A stretch of 40,837 nt of DNA from Candidatus Dojkabacteria bacterium (GCA_023229785.1 JALNYV010000019.1:1-40837); one strand, 5' to 3'. Numbered from the stretch's first letter, positions 17,501-25,150 are shown. Numbers and translations are program-made. The notes: a model not told the origin generated them from the sequence alone.

Positions 17501-17612
17501 CTTCTGCTGCTTGAGTCTTTTTTGCAAGTGCAGAATATCCACTAGAACTTCCACCCGATAATGATGGTCTTGATATTGACCTAAATCTTGAAAGCAAACT
17601 TTTTAATGCCAT
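14574..17612 (-). CDS. Ejection protein with lytic transglycosylase (SLT-like) domain
   Basis: 1,012 aa. The N-terminal half is mostly helical and coiled-coil-like (about 1-450). Residues about 700-830 carry a lysozyme-like transglycosylase core: ALAESGGRSNAKGDGGWSIGLFQN, where the Glu of AESGG is the expected catalytic acid and GWSIGLFQN replaces the usual GxxGLMQ. The C-terminus is Gln/Pro/Ser-rich with IPKFTAPKIATP-type low complexity. It probably degrades peptidoglycan locally during DNA entry. GGAGG at the portal gene's end provides the ribosome site. Confidence 0.8.
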   Translation of the reverse strand: MALKSLLSRFRSISRPSLSGGSSSGYSALAKKTQAAEDAIVDNQYEAGDLSPEYYLNTLQKRYLRTTITPLQKVNLLEKINNVRVTVTDADVSRKYASGELTTGQILGYEKEKLKGMTEPGSAAYIKQQQKVQGFQDKLEKEARTQTRIAENLRISRMPEDTSANLWSKAQLYQTLSEQARIDGDIQQADTLLTQANNYSSSAKKADVNDIITGARLSVSETPNAGLGVPSSSADVGAMSPVAKGSPISGGSTAMRGGVSQTTPSAVSTTNTGFGGFQTPAIKNALESLDRQQKTIDRLYQQKQDNETLVSRYQQAISQASGDQKTSLTISLNNLIESGKGIDNQIDNTTANVNDTIVRIQELQTKASLSNFKQEIRINNNNFDKAEDELEVAFKKGQISKYEYIQKGVMLAETKVQFQSQASDVFNQYGDDSSAETYLQKSTETQKVHEQLINVNDNIDDFEPLAVEPGGKITNLFGKTMKPGEVALTNVRTMKDSGIFQRQYAAKDGKFFKVNFPAEITDKNGDLLPAYLNKDLSIYNDKSFIYQTDVNGKIIGKDNPDSQIKFATINDIQRPFIGTLHKKMQDIGSITQDENGSWIQTPSPKGVSKLTEVLAKVQGFAQDFFNRTPQEKPLFKPATFGKQPVYGKQVQMQSVNPAISSTQPTKKTGFKLPSLVSEVQASDLIPEGVPGSVGNIIDKVAEEMRPGDMEFKKVLHAIALAESGGRSNAKGDGGWSIGLFQNHRRDGRGKGYSVEQLEDPEFNTRLSAKELVRYYDQAVSKGLTGSKMVAYVSKYGQRPAPGNENQAAAKYGQFVNKAIGNIKSGIDTSKAVGNYKNMSGDLPDERRLNNIALALGGKPGQYRSDLKDKQDQGAIDRGFRGDKAQQDLLRSEGFKPSSEMVSVSTPSQPMASIAPKQQSAPQQNNFVQNAYNSVSNAAKNISSGVQNWASNIKIPQISIPKFTAPKIATPVVQKPNIVQQTVSKIQSNPTVQKVSGFVNKAISSISNWFKKK
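17083..17101 (+). repeat. Dispersed direct repeat site 7
   Basis: GACAGGGTTTGATATAGTT in the ejection-protein gene; second half perfect, first half diverged. Confidence 0.6.
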
Positions 17613-17613
17613 G

Positions 17614-19530
17614 CTATACGCCTCCTTGTGCGTTCAGGTTTTGACCTTCTTGGGCTACAGCTCCTTTTGCGGTGGCTGTCTGTCCAGTTGGAGTGCCTGT
17701 AGCACTTAGAACTCCTCTCTTTCCGTCATTTTGTGAGCTGTTAAGAATTGGTGCTTTAGTAGCAGTTTGAACAGCAGAAGCAATTGCATCAGATGTTTGT
17801 CCTGTCTGACCTGCTTGTTCTTCTTGTGCATTAGCCATTTCTTTTTGTGCATCAAGTTGTGCTTGTACAACTCCTGGGCTAAACTGTTGGAACTTTGGCA
17901 TAAGTGCCATTAGCTCTGCATCCTTACCCTCTTTCTTCAATTTCTTGATTTCTTTTTGAGGGTCTCTAAAGCCCGCTTCCTCCAAAGTTGTAGAGACTGA
18001 GATTAGTCCACGGTCACGTAATGTAGCAGCATCAACAACTTTATCTGACCTTGAAAGAGGAAGAACATTATCCCAGTCAAATTCAATATCACGAACTATC
18101 ATTTCTCCATCAGTTGTTTCTCCTGTTACAGGGTCAATAATACTTTCTGTCATCATCTGTTTTAATTCTGGGAAATAGGCAATAAAGTATTTTTGTATCA
18201 TTACTGACAAATCACGAAGTACTACTTCCCATTGAACTCTTAAATCATCAATTAAGTCAACAAAAGGTTGATATTGAATTGCTCCAACCTTACCAGTATA
18301 TGGTGCAGTTCCTGCAGCTAATGATATTTTTGGAATACCTAAAGTAAATAAATGTTCCATGTTTCTGTTAATATAATCTGCTGAAGGGAATGGAGAAATT
18401 GTCATTTGTAAAGGTTTAAAGTCTGCTCCCTCTCCCTCAATAAAGATAACTTGTCCACTTCCTGGAAGTATTGATGTTGGGTCAAAGTCTGGCATATTAA
18501 CTGCCAAGAATTTCATGTGGCTACCAATTCTAACAAGGTCACCTTCTTCACCTGACCTATCATTTAATTCTATTTGTGGGTCAACAAGTGGGTCAATAAA
18601 TCCCGCACTCCAAGGTTTACCAGCAACAACAAAAGAGTGTCCGATAAACTTTGGTATATCTTCATAGTCAGTTACAAAGAATTGAACTAATTTTTTATTT
18701 ATATAAATTAAGTTAAGTACTTTTACCTTATCTTCAATTACTTCATATCCCCAATAATCAGCAACTCTAGCTTTTGGTAATTTATTTTGACCTGATGGAA
18801 TAGTAGCACTCTTACCACTATCAGTTGACAATAATCCATATTGGTCATTCAAATGAGAACCTTTTGAGTCGCCTTGAGTACCAGACTCTGAAATTGGTTC
18901 TGCTTCAAATCCATATTCTCTAAAAATCTTTTGTGTACTTACTAAATCTGAAAATACTGCAAAAGAGAATGAAGTTCCTGCCGCATTATCCCATCCAACC
19001 ATAACTTTTAAAACATCTTCATTAGGAGAAATTACAATTCGTTTTCCTTTAGTATCTTCCATAACTTTACAATCAAACATGAAGTCCCCATCTCTAACCT
19101 GATTACTTGCTAATTTTTTAAAGATTGAAGTCCAGAATTTATTATCTCTGAAGGTATCATAAAGTGCTTGCTCCACTGCCTCAGTTCTGGCAACTTCAAT
19201 ATCATTAGATTCATCCTTGGGAACTATTTTTACCTTTGGTGGTTTGTTAGTTAATGCCTGTTCAATCTTTTTACAAAATCTCCAAACATAATTTATAACT
19301 GCTGATATGTGTCCCTCTTGTTGTTTAACAACTTGCCCTGTAACATTTGTCCATTTTTGTTGTCTACCCTCATAGAAGTCTTGTCTTTTCTTGATTACCG
19401 ATTCTCGTTCTGAAACCTCAATTGCCATGTTGTCAATTCTCTCAAGAACCTTCTCAGATATTTTATCTCTAAGTTCTTCAGAAACAGAATCATCTATTAG
19501 AAATTTTCCTTTTTCTATTAATTTTGCCAT
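17614..19530 (-). CDS. Portal protein
   Basis: 638 aa. Sits directly after the large terminase, has a conserved-looking N-terminal region (RQDFYEGRQQKWTNVTGQ, about 47-64), a central WGYEVIEDKVKVLNLIYINKKLVQFF, a helical stretch with PLVDPQIELNDRSGEEGDLVRIG and a disordered Gln/Gly/Ala-rich tail. Length and order are typical of portals of phages with N4-like capsids. It forms the dodecameric DNA gate of the head and docks the terminase. Ribosome site AAGGAG is well placed. Confidence 0.8.
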   Translation of the reverse strand: MAKLIEKGKFLIDDSVSEELRDKISEKVLERIDNMAIEVSERESVIKKRQDFYEGRQQKWTNVTGQVVKQQEGHISAVINYVWRFCKKIEQALTNKPPKVKIVPKDESNDIEVARTEAVEQALYDTFRDNKFWTSIFKKLASNQVRDGDFMFDCKVMEDTKGKRIVISPNEDVLKVMVGWDNAAGTSFSFAVFSDLVSTQKIFREYGFEAEPISESGTQGDSKGSHLNDQYGLLSTDSGKSATIPSGQNKLPKARVADYWGYEVIEDKVKVLNLIYINKKLVQFFVTDYEDIPKFIGHSFVVAGKPWSAGFIDPLVDPQIELNDRSGEEGDLVRIGSHMKFLAVNMPDFDPTSILPGSGQVIFIEGEGADFKPLQMTISPFPSADYINRNMEHLFTLGIPKISLAAGTAPYTGKVGAIQYQPFVDLIDDLRVQWEVVLRDLSVMIQKYFIAYFPELKQMMTESIIDPVTGETTDGEMIVRDIEFDWDNVLPLSRSDKVVDAATLRDRGLISVSTTLEEAGFRDPQKEIKKLKKEGKDAELMALMPKFQQFSPGVVQAQLDAQKEMANAQEEQAGQTGQTSDAIASAVQTATKAPILNSSQNDGKRGVLSATGTPTGQTATAKGAVAQEGQNLNAQGGV

Positions 19531-19532
19531 TT

Positions 19533-21095
19533 TTATCTCCTTAAAACATTATAGTCTACTGCCCTAGAATGTACAACTTTTATTGCTCTACTCTCCACAA
19601 AATGCAATGCCATCATGAAACTACTGAACTGGTCATTCTTAATTTTTGCATCTTCTTTACTTGCAATCTCAAGTTGTCTTTTGAGTTCAAATAACTTAGA
19701 AGAAGCCTTAATTCCTCCCCAATTTTTGTTTTTGTCAACAGTCTTTCCAACTTCGTTAATAATAAAACTCCTATTCCTACCGAGGACTTCTTTGACCTTA
19801 CCAAATCCCTCAGCTTTAACATCTGCATAGCTACGACCTTTAGGAGGAAACGGATAACCATGTAGCTCTTTAAAAGCATCCTCAGCATTTTTGCCACCAA
19901 GACTTCCAGCATCATACCCAAACTTTGTTCTAAGCGGCGAGACTCTTTTAAACGCATTGTAATATTCTTTAATTTTTGCATATTGTAATGATAAAGGCAA
20001 TGACTTTCCTTTCCACGCTTTGTGAAAAACAATCTTGTGAGGAAGCATCTCAAACTTATCATTCATTAATTTTTTCTTGATATTATATTTGATACAAGTA
20101 CAAGAAGTTTCATCAGCAGATGCAGCCATATCTACCCAAAAAACATAATATTGATTTTCAAGAGGAACTTCACTAAATCCAGATTCTCTGTCATATGGAA
20201 TATCATCAGTAAACATTTGATTGACTTCATCCCAAGTATATAAATGGTCTGAATTATCAACATATTGTCCATAGATAACTTGCTTCCTCAAATTCTCATC
20301 AGCAATTTTTTCTATCTTTTTAATGTGGTCTTTTGGCATAAACTTATTGGTGTAAACAGATGCCATATCTGGGTCAACATTAAAACTAATTACAAAATAT
20401 TCAGAATCTAATCCGTTATTAACCATGTCTTCCTCTGCTTCTTGTGCTATCTCCTCATACTCTAAACCTTTAGGCTGTGATGTTCCCACTAAATCCACAG
20501 AACCTTGAAAGAAGAAAAGACGAGGAAGCAAGGTTCCGTTAAGAAACAAACGAAGTTCTGGTATATCTCCACATTCATCTCCTGAAACATAGGCAAGTCT
20601 TAACCTCTTAAAAGATTCTCCTAGTTGGTCATATGACCTAATCAAAGTTGATGAATGATTCCACCATTTAATTTGAGGTAATCTAGGATAATCATCCATG
20701 CCGATAATAGCCCAACCCTTAAGAAGTGATTTATTATAAGTCCCATCAGGAAGTAAATAATGACCCTCAGCAATATCCATAATATATTCAGATACACCCT
20801 TGGCAATTTCATAAGTCTTCCCGAAGTTAAGTGTCTTGTATTTAAAACTCATTCTGTCTTCATAGCTAATATTCAATCTATCAAGTTGAGGTTTACACAC
20901 TGCATGATAGATATGTTTAACAGCTTCTGCTGTAGTTTTCCCCCACTGATTACCAGGTTTTAAAATATTTATACTTTTGTTGGAATACTCAAACCAAGTT
21001 TCCATTCCCATATGAGTTGGCATACCCAAAACATCATGTGCAAAAACAGTAATATCTCTAAGTTTTAATTTCTCCTGTAATTCATACGGATTCAT
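19533..21095 (-). CDS. terL: Terminase large subunit
   Basis: 520 aa from the ATG at 21095; a TTG two codons upstream is possible. The ATPase has a Walker A GNQWGKTT (about 48-55) and Walker B LAYVSGDE (about 167-174). The nuclease has three acidic residues in the expected order: WVDMAASADE (D322), FGYDAGS (D394) and KNDQFSSFMMALHF (D487). It pumps DNA into the prohead through the portal and cuts concatemers. It overlaps the upstream small subunit by 14 nt. Confidence 0.93.
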   Translation of the reverse strand: MNPYELQEKLKLRDITVFAHDVLGMPTHMGMETWFEYSNKSINILKPGNQWGKTTAEAVKHIYHAVCKPQLDRLNISYEDRMSFKYKTLNFGKTYEIAKGVSEYIMDIAEGHYLLPDGTYNKSLLKGWAIIGMDDYPRLPQIKWWNHSSTLIRSYDQLGESFKRLRLAYVSGDECGDIPELRLFLNGTLLPRLFFFQGSVDLVGTSQPKGLEYEEIAQEAEEDMVNNGLDSEYFVISFNVDPDMASVYTNKFMPKDHIKKIEKIADENLRKQVIYGQYVDNSDHLYTWDEVNQMFTDDIPYDRESGFSEVPLENQYYVFWVDMAASADETSCTCIKYNIKKKLMNDKFEMLPHKIVFHKAWKGKSLPLSLQYAKIKEYYNAFKRVSPLRTKFGYDAGSLGGKNAEDAFKELHGYPFPPKGRSYADVKAEGFGKVKEVLGRNRSFIINEVGKTVDKNKNWGGIKASSKLFELKRQLEIASKEDAKIKNDQFSSFMMALHFVESRAIKVVHSRAVDYNVLRR

Positions 21096-21681
21096 CTTCA
21101 ATTATTTCTCCCTCCAAGACTGGTAATTTAACTAATACCTCTCCACATTTAGGACAAACTCTAGGAGGCAAGACACCATTAAACATTCTATTAACAAGCT
21201 CCATAGCCCAAGTATTTTTGTCTGTTAATTCCTGTCTTTTAAGTTTAAGTAATTCTGACTGTATGAAGTTAGTAAAGCTAGCACTATCAGGAAACTTCAA
21301 TAACTTCTCAAAAGCCTTACTTGCTATAACCCTAGAAGCACTCTCTAAATCAACCTTCCCATCTGCAATATCCTGTATCAACTTCTTTTCTTTGGTAGTT
21401 AATTTAATTCCATCATATGCTTCCTTTCTGGCATTAGCTTTGTCTTTAGCTGTTTCTATGAAGTTGTTTCTTTTCTCCTCCCCCAAATTTTCATTACCAT
21501 TTCCTCCATCAAACCTCCCTTCCTCTTTTTCTAATGTCTTTCTAATCTTCTGATATAGATACACTTTATTCATATTAACTTCTTTTGCATACTTATCAGC
21601 TACCTTAAATGGCTTACCTTCTCTACTTTCTTGAAGTATCTTCTCCCATAACTCAGGAGCAATTGGTTTTACTTGAAACAT
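21082..21681 (-). CDS. terS: Terminase small subunit (candidate)
   Basis: 199 aa, directly upstream of and overlapping terL. N-terminal helix-turn-helix pattern FKVADKYAKEVNMNKVYLYQKIRKTL (about 25-50), basic middle, and a C-terminal CPKC pair (about 178-181). A DNA-binding helix-turn-helix protein at this position is normally the packaging-site-recognising subunit. It is the first gene of the minus-strand virion block. The family was not matched further. Confidence 0.7.
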   Translation of the reverse strand: MFQVKPIAPELWEKILQESREGKPFKVADKYAKEVNMNKVYLYQKIRKTLEKEEGRFDGGNGNENLGEEKRNNFIETAKDKANARKEAYDGIKLTTKEKKLIQDIADGKVDLESASRVIASKAFEKLLKFPDSASFTNFIQSELLKLKRQELTDKNTWAMELVNRMFNGVLPPRVCPKCGEVLVKLPVLEGEIIEDESV

Positions 21682-22243
21682 ACATATATCTTAAACATAA
21701 TCATACCTATAAATCAACTAGACTATTAAATGATATAGTTTGACCTATTGTAATGACTATTAAAAGTATGCTACTCTAGTGCCATCTGTGCTAACCTAAA
21801 CAAACAAGTTAACAGAAATTTATTTAAATTTATTAACTGATTTATTCCGAGTAAGTATAGATATTGAAAAAAAAGTATATAGATTAAATCAAAAAGTATA
21901 TAGATAATGACTATATACGTAAGCTTGCTTAAGCATATTTGAAGTACCAGTACCTCCTATAGTATAAATTGGATTTGAGAAATTAACTATATAGAACTAT
22001 ATCAAGTAAACTATAAGATAAATAATTTATAAATAGACTATTACCATTGTACTATCTGAATACATAATCATATACATTAAATAACTTGGGTTTGATTGAA
22101 TACAGATAATACTTCATTGATTAATCGGGCTAGCTCTATGTCAATTGAATAATACTTCATACATATAATAGTATAACTTCATTAATAACAAAGGGGGTAA
22201 GGTGTAATAACTAGCAATATAGGCATATATACTATATTGACCC
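21682..22243. promoter_or_regulatory. AT-rich divergent control region (possible origin)
   Basis: Untranslated region between the two divergent gene blocks. It holds iteron-like repeats: AAGTATATAGAT twice in tandem about 20 bp apart (21873-21884 and 21894-21905), a related AAGTATAGATATTG upstream, and an inverted CTATATAC forming the palindrome GTATATAG-ATAATGA-CTATATAC with the second copy. Further on, AATAATACTTCAT-type sequence occurs three times (22106, 22149 and 22173). An initiator or regulator could bind here; a leftward promoter for the terminase is expected, but I see no strong consensus. Confidence 0.45.
21732..21750 (+). repeat. Weak copy of the dispersed GATAYAGT direct repeat
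   Basis: GATATAGTTTGACCTATTG: first half-site perfect, second half diverged. It lies about 50 bp upstream of the small terminase start, in the control region. Confidence 0.45.
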
Positions 22244-22272
22244 TTGACAAATAAGAACATATAAGGTATATT
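22244..22272 (+). promoter_or_regulatory. Rightward promoter of the plus-strand block
   Basis: TTGACA (22244-22249), 17-bp spacer, TATATT (22267-22272). The first downstream feature is not a gene but the candidate structured RNA at 22371-22533; the first start codon is about 290 nt away. Confidence 0.65.
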
Positions 22273-22370
22273 TATATTACTGGAATTAATTAGATACTAC
22301 TCAAGAGCATTAAGTCTCTGAGAGATATAACAAATAAATTGACTTCAGCTTAAGGATACAGGATTAGTTA

Positions 22371-22533
22371 GCTTTGAGTACATTAACAAATTAACTAGGT
22401 TGCACAAAGAAGTGGTACGCATGAAAGTATACCAGTCTGGCAAATCTTGTCACAAGGACAAGCAGTAAACACATAACAATATGCAGTGAGCCATTATGAA
22501 CACGCCTAGTTGATTTAACATTGTACTCAAAGC
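22371..22533 (+). ncRNA. Candidate structured RNA D, 163 nt
   Basis: Closing helix of two parts: GCTTTGAGTACA (22371-22382) with TGTACTCAAAGC (22522-22533), perfect 12 bp, and AAATTAACTAGG (22388-22399) with CCTAGTTGATTT (22505-22516), 12 bp with one G-U. Inside: TGGTA/TACCA hairpin (22413-22434), CTTGTC/GACAAG hairpin (22446-22462) and a TGGC/GCCA helix enclosing it. No known RNA family recognised. It lies between the promoter and the first gene, so it could be a leader or an independent small RNA. Confidence 0.6.
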
Positions 22534-22564
22534 AATAACTAAAGAGGTGAAGCAATATATCAAT

Positions 22565-22798
22565 ATGAATAATACAAAACACATAATTAACTGTAATAGA
22601 GTATTTAAGAACTATGACTTAACTTGCCCTAGATGTTTAGAACTATCCAAAGGGGCTACAGCTCGTGACGGTTGGCAGAAAGCATATTTTGCCAACAAAA
22701 AATTAAATACAAAAGAAAACTTTGCCTATTGTGGACATAATAACTTGAATGCGGGCGGGTATTGTAATACCTGCGGGAACGGGAGAGATTTTAGTTAA
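22565..22798 (+). CDS. Zinc-ribbon mini-protein
   Basis: 77 aa. The ATG at 22565 is used; the Shine-Dalgarno AGAGGTG at 22544 is a little distant, and a GTG at 22547 in frame is an alternative. Metal-binding pattern: C21-x2-C24 with C56, H58 and C67-x2-C70. Such small zinc ribbons often bind nucleic acid or host RNA polymerase, but no target is visible. First gene of the plus-strand block. Confidence 0.7.
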   Translation: MNNTKHIINCNRVFKNYDLTCPRCLELSKGATARDGWQKAYFANKKLNTKENFAYCGHNNLNAGGYCNTCGNGRDFS

Positions 22799-22815
22799 AG
22801 GGGTAATATCAATAT

Positions 22816-22965
22816 ATGAATAAATTAAAAATATACATACACCAGTTACTAAGGCATAACCGAATATTAGAAGGTCAAGAGAACGAATATGTATTACCTA
22901 TAATAATGACAATTGTTGTTACTCCTATTATGTGGGTGTTTGTTATATGTTTTTTATCATTATGA
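22816..22965 (+). CDS. Small single-pass membrane protein
   Basis: 49 aa. Basic N-terminal half (HQLLRHNRILEGQ) and a C-terminal hydrophobic span VLPIIMTIVVTPIMWVFVIC. Preceded by AAAGGGGT at reasonable spacing. Overlaps the next start by ATGA. Function unknown. Confidence 0.55.
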   Translation: MNKLKIYIHQLLRHNRILEGQENEYVLPIIMTIVVTPIMWVFVICFLSL

Positions 22966-23099
22966 ATAATCAAGAAATACTAACAAGAATTAAAGACTTA
23001 AAAATTAGAATTAAAATTACTATAGATTATATTGCTTCAAGTCAGACCCCGTTAGTTATGATGACTGCAAGCACTATGAGCAACACTGGGTTGAATTGA
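22962..23099 (+). CDS. Small hypothetical protein
   Basis: 45 aa, translationally coupled by ATGA overlap with the membrane protein upstream. N-terminal amphipathic helix (ILTRIKDLKIRIKITIDYIA), then a polar Met/Thr/Ser-rich end. Not recognised; the coupling is the main support. Confidence 0.45.
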   Translation: MNNQEILTRIKDLKIRIKITIDYIASSQTPLVMMTASTMSNTGLN

Positions 23100-23139
23100 G
23101 ATATGTAACAAAAGAGAATTTGTTATTTTAATTTTAACA

Positions 23140-23167
23140 CTACCGCACAGCAACGGCTAGGCGGTAG
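23140..23167 (+). other. Hairpin CTACCGC / GCGGTAG
   Basis: A perfect 7-bp stem with a 14-nt loop in the 93-bp gap between two small genes. It has no following T-run, so it is more likely an mRNA-processing or stability element than a terminator. Confidence 0.45.
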
Positions 23168-23192
23168 CAATTAGGAAAGAGGTGATATATAT

Positions 23193-23369
23193 ATGATAGA
23201 TGAACAGACAAAAGAATACAACAAAGCAAAAAAAGTGGTTGATATATTTATAACTACTAATGACAACAAATATAATATATCTAATTTAATGTGGTTATAT
23301 CTTGAAGGCAAAAAGGATGGATTAATGACGGCAAAAGAAATTTACAACGGGAAAGGGGGTGAAAAATAA
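23193..23369 (+). CDS. Small hypothetical protein
   Basis: 58 aa with a good AAAGAGGTGA ribosome site. Mixed charged helix (EYNKAKKVVDIFITTNDN) and MWLYLEGKKDGLMTAKEIYNG. The 3' end (GGGAAAGGGGGTGAAAAATA) contains the ribosome site of the next gene, which starts inside its stop codon. Not recognised. Confidence 0.55.
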   Translation: MIDEQTKEYNKAKKVVDIFITTNDNKYNISNLMWLYLEGKKDGLMTAKEIYNGKGGEK

Positions 23370-23617
23370 TGCAAGATGAAGAAGAATTAGACTATGATGC
23401 AAATAAACCAGAGGAGGCTGGGTCGACAGCAGAGGACTTTATTGGTGAAAATACAGAGCCTGCTGAAGATATAGAGGAGGGAGAATGGGAAACAGCTGAT
23501 ACAGTTTGTTATAGTTGTGGTGGTCACAAAGTGTCAAAAATGTCAAGAGGTGCAACACTATATGATTTAGTAAATGAGTTTAACTGTACGGCTTGTGGAG
23601 CTTTCTGGACTGATTAA
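23369..23617 (+). CDS. Acidic protein with C-terminal zinc ribbon
   Basis: 82 aa. Residues 1-42 are very acidic (Asp/Glu-rich) and probably disordered; the C-terminus has C47-x2-C50 and C73-x2-C76, a four-Cys zinc ribbon. A DNA-mimic-like acidic arm on a zinc ribbon would suit binding to RNA polymerase or a DNA-binding protein, but this is inference. The GGGGGTGA ribosome site is strong. A dispersed GATAYAGT repeat (23498-23516) encodes the first Cys pair region. Confidence 0.65.
   Translation: MQDEEELDYDANKPEEAGSTAEDFIGENTEPAEDIEEGEWETADTVCYSCGGHKVSKMSRGATLYDLVNEFNCTACGAFWTD
23498..23516 (+). repeat. Dispersed direct repeat site 8
   Basis: GATACAGTTTGTTATAGTT, on the coding strand of a plus-strand gene; two half-sites at 10-bp spacing, second half with one change. 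Confidence 0.65.
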
Positions 23618-23621
23618 AGAT

Positions 23622-24056
23622 ATGAGAAAAGGTATCAACATTGCTGAAAAGAATGGAAACTGGAAGGGTGACAGGGTAGGATATAAAGCCCTGCACTCTT
23701 GGGTTAGAAGAAGACTTTTAGAACCTTCAATATGTGAAAGTTGTAAACTTGAGAAGTCTTTGGACTTAGCCAATATAAGTGGGGAATACAAAAGAAGGTT
23801 AGATGACTGGCGGTGGTTGTGTCGTTCGTGTCATATAAAAAGTGATGGTAGAATAAATAATTTAAAAATAGGGAGTGAAAAAAACGGAGAATATAGAAAC
23901 TGCCTAGTTTGTAAAAAGGTTATTTACAAATCAAAGTATAGAATTAAAAACGGAGAAGGAAAGTACTGTAGTTATACCTGCACTAACAAAGGAAGATGGA
24001 AGGGTTTATCAAAAGGAAAGATAGGGACAGTTAAAACTGCAACATGGGAGGACTAA
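23622..24056 (+). CDS. HNH-like zinc endonuclease, degenerate first His
   Basis: 144 aa from the ATG at 23622; an earlier in-frame ATG at 23574 would overlap the previous gene. Zinc pairs C38/C41 and C67/C70-H71, with LDLANISGEYKRRLDDWRWLC between. In the known phage group this ANxSGxYxRDxxDW segment replaces the catalytic His of standard HNH proteins. A second zinc ribbon (C94/C97 and C116/C120) follows. Possibly a free-standing homing endonuclease or a regulator derived from one. Confidence 0.7.
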   Translation: MRKGINIAEKNGNWKGDRVGYKALHSWVRRRLLEPSICESCKLEKSLDLANISGEYKRRLDDWRWLCRSCHIKSDGRINNLKIGSEKNGEYRNCLVCKKVIYKSKYRIKNGEGKYCSYTCTNKGRWKGLSKGKIGTVKTATWED

Positions 24057-24081
24057 ACTGTTACTCTACGGACAGGCTGAC

Positions 24082-24120
24082 AGCCATTGGTTTAACTACT
24101 GATGGCTTGTTAGTTTGTAC
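24082..24120 (+). terminator. Probable terminator after the HNH-like gene
   Basis: AGCCAT (24082-24087) pairs with ATGGCT (24102-24107), followed by TGTTAGTTTGT. A second possible stem, GGCT/AGCC, overlaps. Weak T-run; it separates the first small operon from the next promoter at 24160. Confidence 0.4.
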
Positions 24121-24159
24121 GCTAGCAATTTAGAATGATTAAAAACTTAGCTTTGAGTA

Positions 24160-24188
24160 TTGACAATGAAGGAAAGATAGTGTAATAT
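24160..24188 (+). promoter_or_regulatory. Consensus promoter for the HTH gene, likely leaderless
   Basis: TTGACA (24160-24165), 17-bp spacer, TAATAT (24183-24188). The ATG is only 7 nt after the -10 box, so transcription should begin at or next to the start codon. No ribosome-binding site is possible. Confidence 0.7.
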
Positions 24189-24195
24189 AAGGATT

Positions 24196-24375
24196 ATGAA
24201 AGACACATTTGTTACGGACAGGGAAGCCGCTGAAATTCTAAAAACCAACATCAGACATATAAGAAGAATGTACAAGGCTGGAGTAATTAGAGGTAAAGAT
24301 ATTTCACTAGGTGAAGGAAAAAGAAAGACAATTAGACTATTAAAAGAAGATGTTATTGGATACACAAAAATTTGA
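24196..24375 (+). CDS. MerR/excisionase-like HTH protein
   Basis: 59 aa. VTDREAAEILKTNIRHIRRMYKAGVIRG is the helix-turn-helix of the HTH_17 (excisionase/MerR-like) group, followed by a wing-like GEGKRKTIRLLKEDVIGYTK. It could be a transcription regulator or DNA-bending factor; with no integrase present, an excisionase role is unlikely. It has its own consensus promoter with almost no leader. Its 3' end overlaps the possible early start of the next frame. Confidence 0.75.
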   Translation: MKDTFVTDREAAEILKTNIRHIRRMYKAGVIRGKDISLGEGKRKTIRLLKEDVIGYTKI

Positions 24376-24475
24376 TAATTCTGACAAAGAGTTTGTAGAT
24401 AAAGTACTGAAATTTGAGAATGACAATTATACAATTGATGAGTACTACGAAAATGGGAAAGGGGGTGAATTAAAT

Positions 24476-25087
24476 ATGGCAGAAACAAAAATATACAACG
24501 CCGACAACATACCAGATGATGCAGAAGTTTTTACGGGACAATCTCAAGAGTTTGCACCGATAGACCCTTCTGAGACATATACGGTAGAAATTATAAAGGC
24601 TGATTTACAAGATAATTTTTACTATAAACCTCAAGAGACAGATAAGTCTAAGCAGGGTTCTAAATATGTCATAGGTTTTGAGTTTGCGATACTTGATGAT
24701 GGAGATTTCTATGGAAGAAGACTTTGGTCAAGTCCATCACTAGCTCTTAAACCAATCACTAAAAAGGGTTCACCAACAATTCTATATAAGATTGTGAACT
24801 CAGCTCTTAAATTAAATATGTCCTGGGAAGACTGTAGTGCATTTGCACCAGATACCAAAGGATTATTTAAACATTTACAAGAGGATGTAGTTGGAAAACA
24901 GATTAAGATTGCGATTGAAAACGTAACTAATCCTGATTCCAAAAAGACAAGAAGTAAAATAACTTCTTACAGCCCTGTAAAGAAAGAGTTACCTAAGTTT
25001 GATGCTGAAAAAGCAAGACTTATAGGAGAGGCAAACAAAAAGAAAGTTAAGGTAGAAGGTGCTAAAAGTACTGATATACCATTCTAA
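24476..25087 (+). CDS. SSB-like single-strand DNA-binding protein
   Basis: 203 aa from the ATG at 24476, chosen because GGGGGTGA lies 5-10 nt upstream; the frame is open back to 24350. It has a beta-rich middle (YTVEIIKADLQDNF, VIGFEFAILDDGDFYGRRLW, KQIKIAIENVTNP) resembling OB-fold phage proteins of the DUF669/DUF2815 kind. It ends in TDIPF, matching the DIPF tail through which bacterial SSB recruits replication and repair proteins. Likely protects phage ssDNA and recruits the host replisome. It is the only clear replication-related gene here. Confidence 0.65.
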   Translation: MAETKIYNADNIPDDAEVFTGQSQEFAPIDPSETYTVEIIKADLQDNFYYKPQETDKSKQGSKYVIGFEFAILDDGDFYGRRLWSSPSLALKPITKKGSPTILYKIVNSALKLNMSWEDCSAFAPDTKGLFKHLQEDVVGKQIKIAIENVTNPDSKKTRSKITSYSPVKKELPKFDAEKARLIGEANKKKVKVEGAKSTDIPF

Positions 25088-25097
25088 TTGTTTAGAT

Positions 25098-25131
25098 ATG
25101 TAGGTGATTCTTGCACAATTGTCACCTACAT
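25098..25131 (+). other. Perfect 10-bp hairpin after the SSB-like gene
   Basis: ATGTAGGTGA (25098-25107) pairs perfectly with TCACCTACAT (25122-25131); the 14-nt loop can add TTG/CAA pairs. No T-run follows, so transcript-end protection or processing is more likely than termination. It hides an AGGTGA sequence. Confidence 0.55.
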
Positions 25132-25150
25132 AATGTAAATAATTAATGGT

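Noticed and set aside
22141..22146. Leftward TTGACA as the terminase promoter
   Set aside because: No -10-like sequence at 16-19 bp on the minus strand.
24196..24375. Excisionase implying a prophage lifestyle
   Set aside because: No integrase or attachment site is visible; the HTH is shared with regulators.
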